Part shown: in pieces, positions 1-12,383 of the stretch
Position numbering within the stretch: the stretch's first letter is position 1
Layout: each line of letters begins with the position of its first letter
From: Branchiostoma floridae
Lineage: Eukaryota; Chordata; Leptocardii; Amphioxiformes; Branchiostomatidae
Direction: 5' to 3'
Assembly: GCF_000003815.2 (NCBI RefSeq)
Contig: NC_049993.1
Location: 1,460,774 to 1,524,773, forward strand
Length of the DNA: 64,000 nucleotides
Translations under genes and position numbers: made by a program
Notes under the pieces: model-generated
Told to the model about the DNA's origin: nothing
What the model saw: the letters and a program-made list of their open reading frames with translations, nothing else
Database searches by the model: none

Positions 1-1854
1 GCAGTCAGACAACGAGGCAGACAGACAGTAGGCCAGACAGACAGACTTGCAGACAGACAGGGAGGTAGACAGAAAAAGACGTAGCCAGACAAGGTTGCAG
101 ACAGACAGTGAGGCAGACAGACAGACTTGCAGACAGATGGAGAGGTAGACAGACAAAGAGAAAGCCAGACAAGGATACAGGCAGACAGAGTTCCAGACAG
201 ATAGAGTGGCAGACAGATAGAGTGGCAGACAGACAGAGAGGAAGTCAGACAAGGATACAGACAGACAGGGTTGCAGACAGATAGAGTGGCAAACAGATAG
301 AGAGGCAGACAGATAGGCTTGCAGACAGAGAGGGAGGTACGCAGACAAAGAGGAAGCAAGGCAGGCTTGCAGAAAGGAAGAGAGGCAGACAGACAGGGTT
401 GCAGACAGGTAGAGAGGTAGACAGACAAAGAGAAAGACAGACAGACTTGCAAAAAATGGAGAGGTAGACAGACAAAGAGAAAGCCAGACAAGGATACAAT
501 GAAGCAGACAGAGTTGCAGACAGATAGAGTGGCAGACAGACAGAGGCAGACAGAGAGGCTTGCAGACAGAGAGAGAGAGAGGTACGCAGACAAAAAGAAA
601 GCCAGACAGGGTTGCAGACAGACAGAGAGGCAGACAGCCAGGCTTGCAGACAGATAAAGTGGAGACATAAAAAGAAAGCCAGACAGGTTTGCAGACAGAG
701 AGAAAAGTAGACAGATAAAGACGAAGCCAGACAAAGTTGCAGACAGACAGTGAGGAAGACAGACAGACTTGCAGACAGATGGAGAGGTAGACAGACAAAG
801 AGAAAGCCAGACAAGGATACAAGCAGACAGAGTTGCAGACAAATAGAGTGGCAGACAGACAGAGAGGCAGACAGAGAGGCTTACAGGCAGATAGAAAGGT
901 AGAAAGACAAAGAGGAAGCCGGACAAGGATACAGTCGGACAGGATTGCTGATAGATAAAAAGGTACGCAGACAAAGAAACAGACTGACATACTTTCAGAA
1001 AGACAGAGAGGCACGCAGACATAAAGGAGGCCGGACTAGGATACAGATAGACGGACAGAGAGGCAGACAGACGGGCTTGCAGACAGGTAAAGTGGAGACA
1101 TAAAGAGAAAGCAAGGCAGGGTTGCAGACAGACAGAGAGGCAGACAGATAGGCCTGCAGACAGATAAAGAGGTACACAGACAAAGAGGAAGCCAGACAAT
1201 GATACAGACAGACAGACTTGCAGACAGATAAAGAGGTACACATACAAAGAAGAACCCAGGCAGGCCGGGCTGCAGACAGAGAGGTAGACACAGGCTTGCA
1301 CAAAGATACAGAGGTACACAGACAAAGAGGAAGCCAGATAAGGATACAAACAGGCTTGAAACAGTTAGAGAGGTAAACAGACAAAGAAGAAGCCAGGCAG
1401 GGTTGCCGACAGGCAGAGAGGCAGATAGACAGGCTTGCAGAAAGATAGAGATGTACACAGACATGGAGGAAGACAGACAGGGTTGCACACATAGAAATAG
1501 ACGGACAGGCTCGCAGACAGACAAACAGTTGGACAGACAAAGAGGAATCCAGATAAGGTTGCAGACAGATAGAGAGGCAAACAGTTATGCCCGAGACTGA
1601 GAGACAAAGAGGAAGCCAGGCAATGATACAGACAGACAGGCTTGCAGACAGATAGGCAGGTAGATACAGACAGACAGAGAGTCAAGCAGACAAAGAGGAA
1701 GTCAGACAGATTTGCAGACAGAGAGGTAGCCAGACAGGCCATCAGACAGACAGAGAGGTAGACAAAGTTGAAGCCAGACAGGGTTGCAGACAGACAGGGA
1801 GGCAAACAGATAGGGAGCAAGACAGGCGGAGAGGTAGACAAGGCAGACAAGGAT

Positions 1855-1885
<31 letters not shown>

Positions 1886-4800
1886 GGCTTGCTGATGGAT
1901 AGAAATGAAGACAGACAAAGAAGAATCCAGACAGGGTTGCAGACCGAAAGAGAGGTAGACAGACAGACTTGCAGACAGATGGAGAGGTAGACAGACAAAG
2001 AGAATAGAAGACATAGATGCAGACAGATAGAGTGGCAGACAGACAGAGAGGCGGACAGACAGGCTTGCAGACGGAGAGAGAGGTACGCAAACAAAGAGGA
2101 AGCCAGACAGGGTTGCAGACAGACAGAGAAGTAGACAGACAGGCTTACAAAAAGATAGACAGGTAGACAAACAAAGAGAAAGGCAGACAATAATAAAACA
2201 GACACGCTTGCAGACAGATAGGAATAAAGACGGACAAAGATGAAGCCAGACAGAGTTGCTGACTGACAGAGAGGCAGAAAGACAGAGAAAGAGGAAGCCA
2301 GACAGGGTTGCACAGAGAGAGGCAGACAGACACGCTTGCAGAGAGGTAAATAGAAAAAGACGAATCCTAACTAGGTTAAGACAGACATGGCTGTAGACAG
2401 ACAGAGAGGCAGACAGATAGGCTTGCAGACAGAAAGAGAGGTAGACAGACAGAGAGGAAGCCAGACATGGTTGCAGACAGACAGAGAGGCAGACAGACAG
2501 GCTTATAGACATAAAGAGACTTGNNNNNNNNNNNNNNNNNNNNNNNNNNNNNNNNNNNNNNNNNNNNNNNNNNNNNNNNNNNNNNNNNNNNNNNNNNNNN
2601 NNNNNNNNNNNNNNNNNNNNNNNCGGGAGGGAAGCCGGACATGGTTGCAGACAAGCGGAGAGGCAGGACAGACAGGCTTATAGACATAAGGAAACTTTGA
2701 GGTAAAAGGGCAAAGAGGAAGGTAGACAAGGATACAGACAGACAGGCTTGCTGATAGATAGGGAGAAAGACAGACAAAGAGGAAGCGAGACAGGGTTGCA
2801 GACAGACAGAGGGGCTTACAAAAAGGCTTACAGACAGGCTTACAGACAGATAGATAGGTAGACAGACAAAGTGGAAGCCAGACAGGGTTGCAGGCAGATA
2901 GAGAGACAGACAGTCCGGCTTACAGACAGATCGAGTCCGTGGTAGACAAAGAGAAAGCCAGACAGGGTTACAGTCAGAGAGGCTGACAGTCAGGCTTGCA
3001 AACAGATAAACAGGTAGACAGACAGAGACGAAGCTGGACATGGTTGCAGTCATACAGTGAGGCAGACAGAAAGACTTGCAGACAGATGGAGAGGTAGACA
3101 GACAAAGAGAAAGCCAGACAAGGATACAGACATATAGAGTGGCAGACAGACAGGTTTGCAGACAGAGAGATAGGTACGCTGTCGTAGAGGAAGCCAGGCA
3201 TGGTTTCAGACATACAGAGAGGGAGACTGACATTAGCTTGCAGAAAGATAGGGAGGTACGCAGACAAAGAGGAAGCCAGACAGGGTTGCAGACAGACAGA
3301 AAGGCAGAGAGACAGGCTTGCAGACAGGTAAAGTGGAGACACAAAGAGAAAGCCAGACATGGTTGCAGACAGATAGGTAGACATACAGATTTACTGATAC
3401 TGATTGGTAGACAGACAAAGGGAAAGCCAGACTATGATATGGACAGACAGGGTTGCAGACAGCCAGAGTGGCAGTCAGACAGAGAGGCAGACAGACAGAC
3501 AGGCTTGCAGACAGAGTGGTAGACAGACCAAGAAAAGGCCAGACGGGGTTGTGGACGGACAGAGAGGCAGCAAGACAGGCCTGCAGAGAGAAAGAGAGGT
3601 ATAGAGACAAAAAAGAGGCCAGACAGATAGAGAGGTCTGCAGAGAAAGATGAAGCCAGACAAGGATACAGACAGACATGATTGCAGACAGACAGTGTGGT
3701 AGGCAGACAGAGCGGTAGACAAACAGGTTTTCAGATGGATAAAGACATAGACAGACAAAGTGGAAGCTAGACAGGATTGCAGACAGACAGAGTGTAGCGA
3801 GACAGTCTTGCAGACGGATAGAGAGGTAGTAACGTTAAGACAAAGAAGATGCCAGACAGATAGGGAGGTCTGCAGACAAAGATGAAGCAAGACAAGGATA
3901 GGCACAGACATGTCACAGACATTACACAGACAGTGATGCAGACAGACAGGCTTACAGACAGATAGAAAGGTAAACAGAAAAAAAGGAAGCCGGACAAGGA
4001 TACAGACGGACATGGTTACAGACAGACAAAGAGGCAGACTGACAGGCTTGCAGAAAGATAGAGAAGTACACAGACAAAGGAGAGGAAGTCAGACAAAGAG
4101 AAAGCCAGATAGGGTTGCAACAAAGAGGAAGCCAGACAGGGTTGCAGATAGGCAGAGAGGCAGACAGCCAGGGCTGCAGAAAGAGAGGTAGACAGACAGG
4201 CTTACTGACAGATAGACCACGTATACAGACAAAAAGGAAGCCAGACCACGTTACAGACAGATAGGGCTGCTGAGAGACAGAATGGCAGTCAGACAGAGAA
4301 ACAGACAGACAAGCTTGCAGACAAACAGAGAGGTAGAAAGACAAAGAAGAAGCCAGACAGATAGATTGGTCTACAGACAAAGACAAAGCCAGACAATGAT
4401 ACAGACAGACATGATTGCAGACAGGCAGAGTGGTAGACAGAAGGAGAGGCAGACAAACAGGCTTGCAGACAGATAAAGAGGTAGACAGACAAAGAGGAAT
4501 CCAGACAGGGTTGCAGTCAGACAGTGAGACAGACAGATGCATGCTTGCAGAGAGATAGAGAGGTCTACAGACAAAGAGAAAGCCAAGCAGGGTTGCAGAC
4601 AGAGAGGTACACAGACAGGCTTGCTGACAGATATAGAGGAAGTCAGAAAATGATACAGACAGACAGGGTTGCGGACAGAGTGGCAGAAAGATAGAGAGGC
4701 AGACAGACAGGCTTACAGAAAGACAGAGGGGTAGACGGATAAAGAGGATGCCAGACAGGGCTGCAGACAGACAGGATTGCAAGCAGATAAGGAGGTAGAC

Positions 4801-5268
4801 AAAAAAAGAAGAAGCCAGACAGGCTTGCAGACAGAGGTAGACAGACAGGCTTGCATTCTAAAAGATGTGTAGACGGACAAAGAGGAAGCCTGACAGGGTT
4901 GCAGACAGACAGAGGCAAACAGACAGGCTTACAGACAGACAGAGAGGTAGACAGACAAAGAGGAAGCCCGACAAGGATACAAACAGAAAGGCTTCCGGAC
5001 AGATAGACAGGTAGACAGATACAGACAGACAGGGAGCCAAGCAGACAAAGAGGAAGCCAGGCATTGTTGCAGACAGAGAGGTAGCCAGACCGGCCCTCAG
5101 ACAGATAGAGAGGTAGACAAACAAAGAGGAAGCCAGACAGGGTTGTAGACAGACAGAGAGGCAAATAGACAGGGTTGGAGACAGATAGAGACGTAAACAG
5201 ACAAAGTGGAAACCAGACAGGGTTACAGACAGACAGAGAGCCGATCAGACAGGCTTGCAGACAGATAG
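1..5268. repeat. CAGA-rich minisatellite array, forward orientation
   Basis: Over 5 kb built from CAGACAGA words arranged in a longer unit of roughly 80 bp (recurring blocks: GCTTGCAGACAGATAGAG, AGGTAGACAGACAAAGAGG, AAGCCAGACAGGGTTGCAG). Copies vary by point changes and small indels. The plus strand is very poor in T, so the minus strand has few stop codons and gives long Leu/Ser/Cys-rich open frames that are compositional artefacts. A 100-N gap interrupts the array, so its true length is unknown. No gene is supported here. Confidence 0.95.
2524..2623. other. Assembly gap (100 N)
   Basis: Exactly 100 N inside the CAGA array. The round number suggests a gap of unknown true size, as expected where a minisatellite collapses in assembly. 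Confidence 0.98.
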
Positions 5269-5970
5269 CCTGTCTTTTTGTCCCTTGTCTGACTGTCTTT
5301 ATGTCTCTCTACCTTTCTATTTGTCTCCCAAACTGTCTGTCTATTTCTCTGTCTTCTGTCTGTCTGTCTTCAAACCTGCCAGTTTGCCTCTTTGTCTGCT
5401 TGCCCCTGTGTCTGTTTGTATCCTTGTTTGGCTTCATCTATGTCTGTCTACCTCTCTATCTGTCTGCAAACCAGTCTGTCTCACTCTCTGTCTGTCTGCA
5501 ACACTATCTGGCTTTATCTTTGTCTGCAACCCTTTCTGCCTGTATTCATGTCTGGCTTCCTCTATGTCTCCCTTAAACCTTGAACCTCATCTACATTCTA
5601 CAGTCATCTACAGTCTCCCTACATCTCTATTCGTCTGCAACTCTGTCTGTTTGCCTCTCTGTCTGTCTGCAACCCTGTCTCTCTGCCTCACTGTCTGCTT
5701 GGGTCTCTGTCTGTTGTATCCTTGTTTGACATTCTCTTTTACTATCTACCTCCATATCTGTCTCCAACCCTATCTGTTTGCCTCTCTGTCTGTCTACAAC
5801 CATGTCTGTCTGCCTCTCTGTCTGCTTGGATCTCTGTCTGTCTGCGTCCTTGTCTGGCTTCCTCTTTGTCTGTCTACCTCTCTATCTGTCTGAGGGCCTG
5901 TCTGGCTACCTCTCTGTCTGCAACCCTGTCTGTCTTCCTCTTTGTCTGCTTGGCTCTCTGTCTGTCTGTT
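5269..5970. repeat. CAGA minisatellite, inverted block
   Basis: At about 5268 the array switches to the reverse complement (TCTGTCTGCCTCTCTGTC words), keeping the same longer-unit blocks. It runs to about 5970, with a short interruption near 5575-5615, and then stops abruptly into A+T-rich DNA. Confidence 0.92.
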
Positions 5971-6049
5971 GGGCGAGCTTAATATTATAGTTTGCGAAAG
6001 TTTGAAAAGAATCCACAAAATCTGGTGAATTTCAGGAATTTTTCTACAG

Positions 6050-6870
6050 GCATGTGTGTTGCATCATCCCATCAGAGGGGAATAACTCGGGAATGGGTTG
6101 ACGGATGTTCATGATATTTAGAATATAGATAGCTTCAGAGATGCAGATTATCAAATACTAATTATACAAATCAGGGGCTAATTTGCACAATTAACGAATA
6201 CAGTTTATAAATACAATGCATTTCCTGTTAGAATGCTTAAAGTATGCCATATGTAACTCGAAAAGAGAAATAATAGGCTTACTGTTAACGATATATCCTA
6301 TTGGCAAGATTCCCGAAATTCCAAAGCAATTCGTCCGCGCTTGCGCAATTACATTATCTTTTTAGAAGGGAATAACACAGGAAGGGGTTGACGGATCATC
6401 GTGATTTTTGATATGCAGATAACTGAGGAGATGCTTTCCATAAGTAAGAGCTATTGATGCAAACCAGGGGCTAATTTGCATAGTTAATGAGCACATTTTA
6501 TTTTTTTACAGTATTTTATTACTACAAGGGCACTTTAACTTTACATGTAACTAGAAAAGAGAGAAATATGATAGACATCAATTATGCAAATTTTCACCCA
6601 ATTTACATCATGAGGAATCGTTATTATAGTGCTAAAGGACGAAATTTTAATTCTTGAGACATTTCATAGCAACATGTGCGTTAAGTTGAATATGCGGACG
6701 AAAGTCATGCAAATAAGAGTCTCATTTACATTATTTATGAGGAAATGCTACAATAGCTTTCTTTGCTAAGACTTTCATACCTTGAACACATTGTTATTTA
6801 GGTAGAGGAGATCAACTGATATCCTTTATGCAAATGAGGACCTCAATTGTATAATCAATTAGAAACATTT
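6050..6870. repeat. Degenerate repeats carrying ATGCAAAT-like words
   Basis: Two clear related copies (about 6075-6190 and 6363-6500) share GGGAATAAC, GGTTGACGGAT and GGGGCTAATTTGCA. Weaker copies follow near 6580, 6710 and 6825, each centred on ATGCAAAT next to TTATGAGG or similar. The same family occurs in reverse near 63365-63510. No coding potential is seen. Confidence 0.6.
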
Positions 6871-6950
6871 ATGATAAGTCACTCGTCGTAAGAGATCACA
6901 TTTCTTGTTAACAGCAACACACCTACAAACATCCATCCCGTAAAACAATC

Positions 6951-7380
6951 TTAGCGGTTATACCGGCTATATAGATACAGATAGTGCCCGATTCTGCACA
7001 AACAACTATAACAGGGATTCTAGTGTTACCAAAATGAAAAGAGATTTGCAGTGGATGTCACTTGAAGACAGAAGGAAAATGTCCAGACTTTCCATGATGT
7101 ACAAAATGACCAATAAACTGGTGGACGTACCAACGGATAAGTATCTAATACCAGCTCAAAAAAAGAACAAGAAACAGTCATGCCTTCAAATACCAGAGTT
7201 ACCAACCTAGGATTGATGTGTTCAAAAATTCGTACTTTCCCAGAACTATCGTAGAGTGGAACTTGTTATCACCAAGTACAGTAGGGGCATCTTCTCTTGG
7301 TAGTTTTAAAGAACGCTTGCAGATAGATGTGCAGAAGTTAGGGGTAACGAGTCGTTCGGTGTAATATAACCAATCTTCAT
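6951..7380 (+). mobile_element. Non-LTR retrotransposon 3' end (family A), decayed
   Basis: A tail-like piece (TATACCGGCTATATAGATACAG) at about 6960-6982 is followed from about 7019 by a frame resembling the C-terminal end of a non-LTR reverse-transcriptase ORF. It has SLEDRRKMSRLSMMYK and, after a frameshift near 7200, the signature NSYFPRTIVEWN then SLGSFKERL before a stop near 7363. The same 3' end recurs at about 57450-57725 and 63690-63990, all in plus orientation. It is 5'-truncated and not functional. Confidence 0.8.
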
Positions 7381-7399
7381 ACATACAGCTAGGCAAAAG

Positions 7400-8290
7400 G
7401 ATAGAACACAACTACAACACACATACCACAACAATCATTAAATTAAATACCTATGACAATAAAACCGTCACAATGGCAATAGTTTTTATTGTCACACTTA
7501 TTCTTCTTTCGCCCTCCCGCATTAGTTTTGGGGTCTCCAGAGGATGTCATCCATAAAATTAAGTCAGTGTGGTCTAAGCACGCACGCATCTTGCTCTGGT
7601 GACAGTTGAGGAGAGAAGGGTTAACTCGCCTGTCTGTCAAGAGTTTTCTAATATGTAGGCAAATGAGTACAGCAGATTCTCCATGCGTAAAACACCAAAT
7701 GATGTCAAGCTATGTTTTAAGTGTTTTTATTATGTCATCCCGGTAGGCCGCGATAACGTTCGATACGGGTTATTGGGACGGAGTGATAATTTTCCGTATC
7801 ACACAGGGTTCGAAGTTGTATCATACGGGTATCGAACGCACTCTGCACACGCCACTGTCAAAAATTCGAATACCTGATTCAGACACTGGAAGTGCTGCTG
7901 TTACAATTTTTCTTGCAGAAGGACACCAAAATGCCTCAACCTTTTTCTCAGATGGTTATGACGCAAATGAAGTGCATGCGCAACACGGTGTATTCGGCAT
8001 AAACCTCGGCCACAGCCCACCTCGGGTGATACGGAATACACCATGTTGTAGATCCAACAGTTACCCCAAAATGACCTTTGCTGATAATGATCTGGTACGC
8101 CAACGGTCGTTCCAAGAATACTTGTGCATCGACCGTAACTACCACGGATCACAGTATGCATATTAATTAAACAGCCGTGCAGCGAACTACGCATGAATTT
8201 ATCATGTGGTGTTATCATGCAACGTACATTACGAAAAATAAAGAAGGCAGACAGACAGACCAGAAAACATAAATGTCTAGTCAAAGGCAC
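7400..8290. other. No recognised gene
   Basis: Several open frames of 60-135 codons occur on both strands (for example 7783-8166 plus and 7901-8308 minus). They overlap, lack convincing splice context and resemble no family I know. Treated as unexplained non-coding DNA. Confidence 0.4.
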
Positions 8291-8329
8291 TGTGCGAAAG
8301 GGTGTCATTTCCGGACGTTTCTATGTTTG

Positions 8330-8770
8330 TATACATCCGGATCGGGACCGTTTCTGGATATATCCGGACAATATCCGGACGAAATCTGACATGACTCCCC
8401 TGCGTTTTCGGAAAATTTCAGGAGTCCGGAACGGGACCATTTAATTCCTGCCTCATATCCGGATTTCCAGTAATGGAACGTTCTAGGACTCTTTGGAGAC
8501 AAACCACGTTCCGAATATTTCGTATATATCCGGATAATTTCAGAAGTCCGGAACGGGACCAAATAATTACGTCTCATATCCGGATTTCCAGTAATGGAAC
8601 GTGTTCGGACTCTTTGGATACGAATCACGTTCCGAATATTTCGTATTAATCCGGATAATTTCTGGAGTCAAGAATGGGACCATATAATCATGTCGCATAT
8701 CCGGATTTCAAGTAATGGAACGTTCTAGGACTCTTTGGAGACAAAACACGTTCCGAATATTTCATATTTT
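8330..8770. repeat. Tandem repeat, about 121-bp unit
   Basis: Three to four head-to-tail copies with period 121-122 (homologous AATTT at 8414, 8536 and 8657). Each contains CATATCCGGATTTC, AGTAATGGAACGT, GACTCTTTGGA and CACGTTCCGAATATTTC. The array ends at about 8770. Open frames across it are repeat artefacts. Confidence 0.9.
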
Positions 8771-9300
8771 CTGAGCGCGTTCGGGGCTATTACGCCCCGG
8801 AAAGGTTGCATAAACTTAAGATATACTGAAACATCATAGGAACAATACAACACATTATTTCAGAATATCCAGTAACTTTACGATCATGCTAAATACCTAA
8901 TATTGAACGTTTCCTGTCCGTTTTAACCTAGTTTTAACCCCGAAAATGCTAACTCGGTAAGGCTACATTTTGTGAAAGCTTTTCAAAGACTTTCCTGTAT
9001 AAATCAGATGACACAAGTATCACAACAAATACATTATGTGGAGGAACAGATCATGTTAACGTCAAGGGGCAAATCAATATGCATTTGTCTCTCTCACTAC
9101 AACCTCATTGGTCTTCACAAAAAGTGAAGCTCGAATGAAGCCAAAGTTAAACAGTTCACTGTCAGATCCAATAATATCAAGCCCAAGTCAATAACATCAT
9201 AACAAAACTGATCAGTTTAAATGTACAATATCAAATGTACAGTATCCGACACAAGTCTAACGTTATAAACCATACAATCAATATTCGTAGGATAAAAATG
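8771..9300. other. No feature seen
   Basis: A+T-rich sequence with no open frame, splice signal or repeat that I can support. Confidence 0.5.
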
Positions 9301-9311
9301 TCATTACGAAT

Positions 9312-9636
9312 TCAGTACGACAGTCCTCTATAAGTCCGTATCGTGTTGACTGTGGAATCATCGTCCGGGGCGCCCTCTTCTGCGTCTTTGTGGTAGTGGA
9401 CGATCATTGGCGACGGAAGATGCTCTGGCAAGACCCCGCAATATCGACGGCACGTCTCTAGGACAGTCCGCTCCATTGCATAGTCCAGGCACTGTCCGTC
9501 TTCAGAGTAGAAACAGTTCTGGCAGGATACAAGACATACAACGGCACCGGGCACAGACTGTCGTAAGTGTTACCAGGAGGTAGGCCTCGGTCGTCGGCAT
9601 GGCAGGACAGGCGATTGGGAAACAGAGGCGCAGCGG
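9312..9636 (-). CDS. Candidate terminal exon, unknown protein
   Basis: On the minus strand a strong acceptor (T-rich tract then CCATTCCAG, exon from 9636) opens two overlapping readings. In phase 1 the exon runs to a stop at 9458 (59 codons). In another frame an open reading of about 80 codons, 9554 to 9312, holds a Cys-rich block (SCQNCFYSEDGQCLDYAM) and an acidic tail, but has no ATG. I do not recognise either product. A GTAAGTA donor at 10457 upstream on the same strand could belong to the same gene. Which frame is real, and whether this is a gene at all, is unresolved. Confidence 0.3.
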
Positions 9637-10457
9637 CTGGAATGGAAAAAAAACGGCTAGTAACTGCCCCGAACCCATGAACGGTACATGCAAAATTATT
9701 CTAACAACACGGCCATAAAAATCACAGCAGGACAAGACGGGGACAAAGGCAGGAATCTGGAGTCGGCTATCATCAAAGGGCGCGGGCCACACAGATGGCA
9801 CAGATAAGGACCCCCAGAGAACGAATGGAATTTTATATGCACACAATCACATTGGTCCTAGTGAGGAGATTACAGTTCCTCCTTGGTTCTATTAAAGATT
9901 TAGCCAGCCAAAACAACAGAACAGGAAAGTTTAGAAGCAGCCGTTACGGCACATACAGCACAAAATAATATGAGATTTAACTAACTATGGAACGGTCAAT
10001 TTGTAAACAAGCCGGGGATGACACGCGGGGGTTCCAGCTGAAAGAGAAGTGATCTATCATACAACAATCTTTACAAAGAGATCACACTACTAATTATTAA
10101 ATACACAAAACACTAGGAAGGGATAACAGACATTGCTGACAGACATATTCGGAACTAAGAACGGTAACTGCTATGTATATACAATCTATGTACTAGAGAG
10201 CTACACTACTCACTTCTTGGTCCGGTAGCGGCTAGCGGCAGCGACAACTGAGATTCAAATCTAGTTTCAAATCTAACTGCTGTCACCAGCTGGTCTACTA
10301 TTGGTCTAGTCAAGTCATGTGACTTCCTAATATAGTCTTGTTACCTAAGGACTCCTCCAGATGGTTCCAAGCAAGTTAGTGTCATCCATCATGCCTGTTT
10401 CACGGAAACACATGGCATTGTGCATTATTTTTGTGAATAAATGCATCATGTACTTAC

Positions 10458-10674
10458 CAGTTTCAAAGTTGTACACGGCAGCAAACGCTGTGGCGCGGTG
10501 TAGGCTGTTATCTGCAACGACTGCCCCAGTAGGCGCACCGTTGACATGCCAACGTACTGGTCTGCTCGGCACTTTGCACAGCTTGCATATAAACCGCTTT
10601 ACGAGTAAAGTTGCCTCGTGATATTGTCCGGATATGGGCCATTCCCACACAGCAACGCTGGTATTCAATATCAT
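10458..10674 (-). CDS. Candidate exon upstream of the 9.3-9.6 kb candidate
   Basis: The minus strand is open over most of this interval and ends in a consensus donor (GAAACTG then GTAAGTAC). A possible acceptor (TTTATATGCAAG) gives an exon of 10581-10458. The product contains RWHVNGAPTGAVVADN followed by RATAFAAVYNFETG. The GAVVADN stretch faintly recalls DM9/DUF3421 repeats, but the match is too weak to assert. The phase-1 end fits the phase-1 reading at 9636. The upper end runs into a 72-bp tandem array and is uncertain. Confidence 0.3.
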
Positions 10675-11066
10675 GAGTGACTTTTTGTCATGATATTGTC
10701 CGGATATGGACCTATCCCAAACTGCACCGCTGGGGTGGAGTGTTTTGACTGAACTTTTTCAAGATATTGTCCGGATATGGACCTATCCCAAACTGCACCG
10801 CTGGGGTGGAGTGTTTTGACTGAACTTTGTTCAAGATATTGTCCGGATATGGACCTATCCCAAACTGCACCGCTGGGGTGGAGTGTTTTGACTGAACTTT
10901 ATTCATGATATTGTCCGGATATGGACCTATCCCAAACTGCACCGCTGGGGTGGAGTGTTTTGACTGAACTTTGTTCAAGATATTGTCCGGATATGGACCT
11001 ATCCCAAACTGCACCGCTGGGGTGGAGTGTTTTGACTGAACTTTGTTCAAGATATTGTCCGGATAT
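10620..11066. repeat. 72-bp tandem repeat, six near-identical copies
   Basis: GATATTGTCCGGATATGG recurs at 10692, 10763, 10835, 10907, 10979 and 11051 (period 71-72), with a diverged copy at about 10620. Each unit also carries CCCAAACTGCACCGCTGGGG and GTGTTTTGACTGAAC. Because 72 is a multiple of three, the minus strand shows a repetitive open frame that I regard as spurious. Copies are nearly identical, which implies recent expansion. Confidence 0.95.
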
Positions 11067-11069
11067 GCA

Positions 11070-12380
11070 AAGAAACAATAATACTTGACTCACAATTGTT
11101 ACCATCGCAAAGATTGCTTTCTGTGTCATTTGATTGTAAATGTCGATGTCAGTATATTTGCACATGTATATGGAAACTTAAGCTTCAATTACCAGAAAAT
11201 TAAAGAGTAAACATACATTGACATCGGGCATACTCGTTGTAGAATAAAAACACATATACAGAAGCAAAAACGTTAATGACGTATATTTGACAAGATAGGA
11301 AACCTTTTTAAGGATACCCAACAAAACAATCTCAGATTCATGTATTACAAGAAAAGTAATTTGTTAACCATTAAGTTGTCCGAAAACTGATCTGTGGAAT
11401 GTTTCTGTTTTGGACATCTGTCGTAAATGGAACGGAATATGAATTCGGAAGGAGCGAAAGTTTCGGCAAAAAAATGCAGTCTTATTTGTTCAGATGCGCA
11501 ATAAAACAATCACCGATTCACAATTCACGTATAGAATACCTTTATCGGTAACGGTCAGAATATGCTAACTTCGAATCTGTCCTAAAACTAATCCATGGAA
11601 TATCTGTCGCGGATATGTCTCGTAAATGGAAAGAAAAGAAAATAGTATGAATTCGAAAACATGAAACGTCCCTGACACGTATTCGGAAGAACGGGAAATT
11701 CTATCCGTCCGGGCATGTGCTGAAACATTTCATGACTCATGATATTCTGAGACATAATGAATTGAAAATGTCATCTGACAATGGCCCAGAAATAATGCAC
11801 ATCATGCTTCGTGCAAACTCCTAATTTGTCCGGGTATTCCTTATCGAAATATATGGACCTTGGATATGTAAAGAATGTAGACCATATCACGTATTCGGAG
11901 GCAAGAAACGTCAATGGCGCGTATCTTGAAAAGCAGGAAAGTCTTATTTGTCCGGATACATAACAAAACAATTCCTGACTCATGATATTTCCAGATATGG
12001 GAAATATTGAACATCGTGCCCGGACACAGTCCGAATATTTAGCATGTCCAAAAATATGTCAACTCCGACTTTGTCCGGAAATCACACCCTTTTGCACAGT
12101 GAGGGGAAAACGGAACGTCAACATTATAAGTACTCGCTTCTTGTCCTTGGGCAGAGCGGTGGAATCGTCATTTCGCTATGGAAAGATCAGCACAAAAATA
12201 AATCACCGGGATCATCCCAAATTTTACCATACTCCATTACAAATTTTGACAGACAACCAAGTTTGATACTAAAGAAAAATTTCGTACACAAAAGGTTTCT
12301 CTCCAAACGACGGTTTGGTTTCCTGACTATCTAGTTACCAATGTGTCACAACTTATTATGTTTGCACATCATGTGTACGT
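11070..12380. other. Gene-free stretch with scattered TTTGTCCGGATA words
   Basis: No gene is seen. Words such as TTTGTCCGGATACAT (about 11947), TTTGTCCGGGTATTC (about 11826) and TTTGTCCGGAAATC (about 12070) echo the tandem arrays at 8.3 and 10.6 kb, suggesting one decayed repeat landscape. Confidence 0.5.
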
Positions 12381-12383
12381 GTC

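Noticed and set aside
1..5970. Many overlapping open frames of 60-320 codons rich in Leu, Ser, Cys and Val
   Set aside because: They follow from the near absence of T on one strand of a CAGA repeat. They overlap in several frames and show no start, splice or domain logic.
10712..11050. Repetitive 112-codon minus-strand frame
   Set aside because: Produced by a 72-bp tandem unit whose length is a multiple of three.
8330..11066. CRISPR array
   Set aside because: The tandem units are contiguous, with no unique spacers, in an intron-bearing eukaryotic context.
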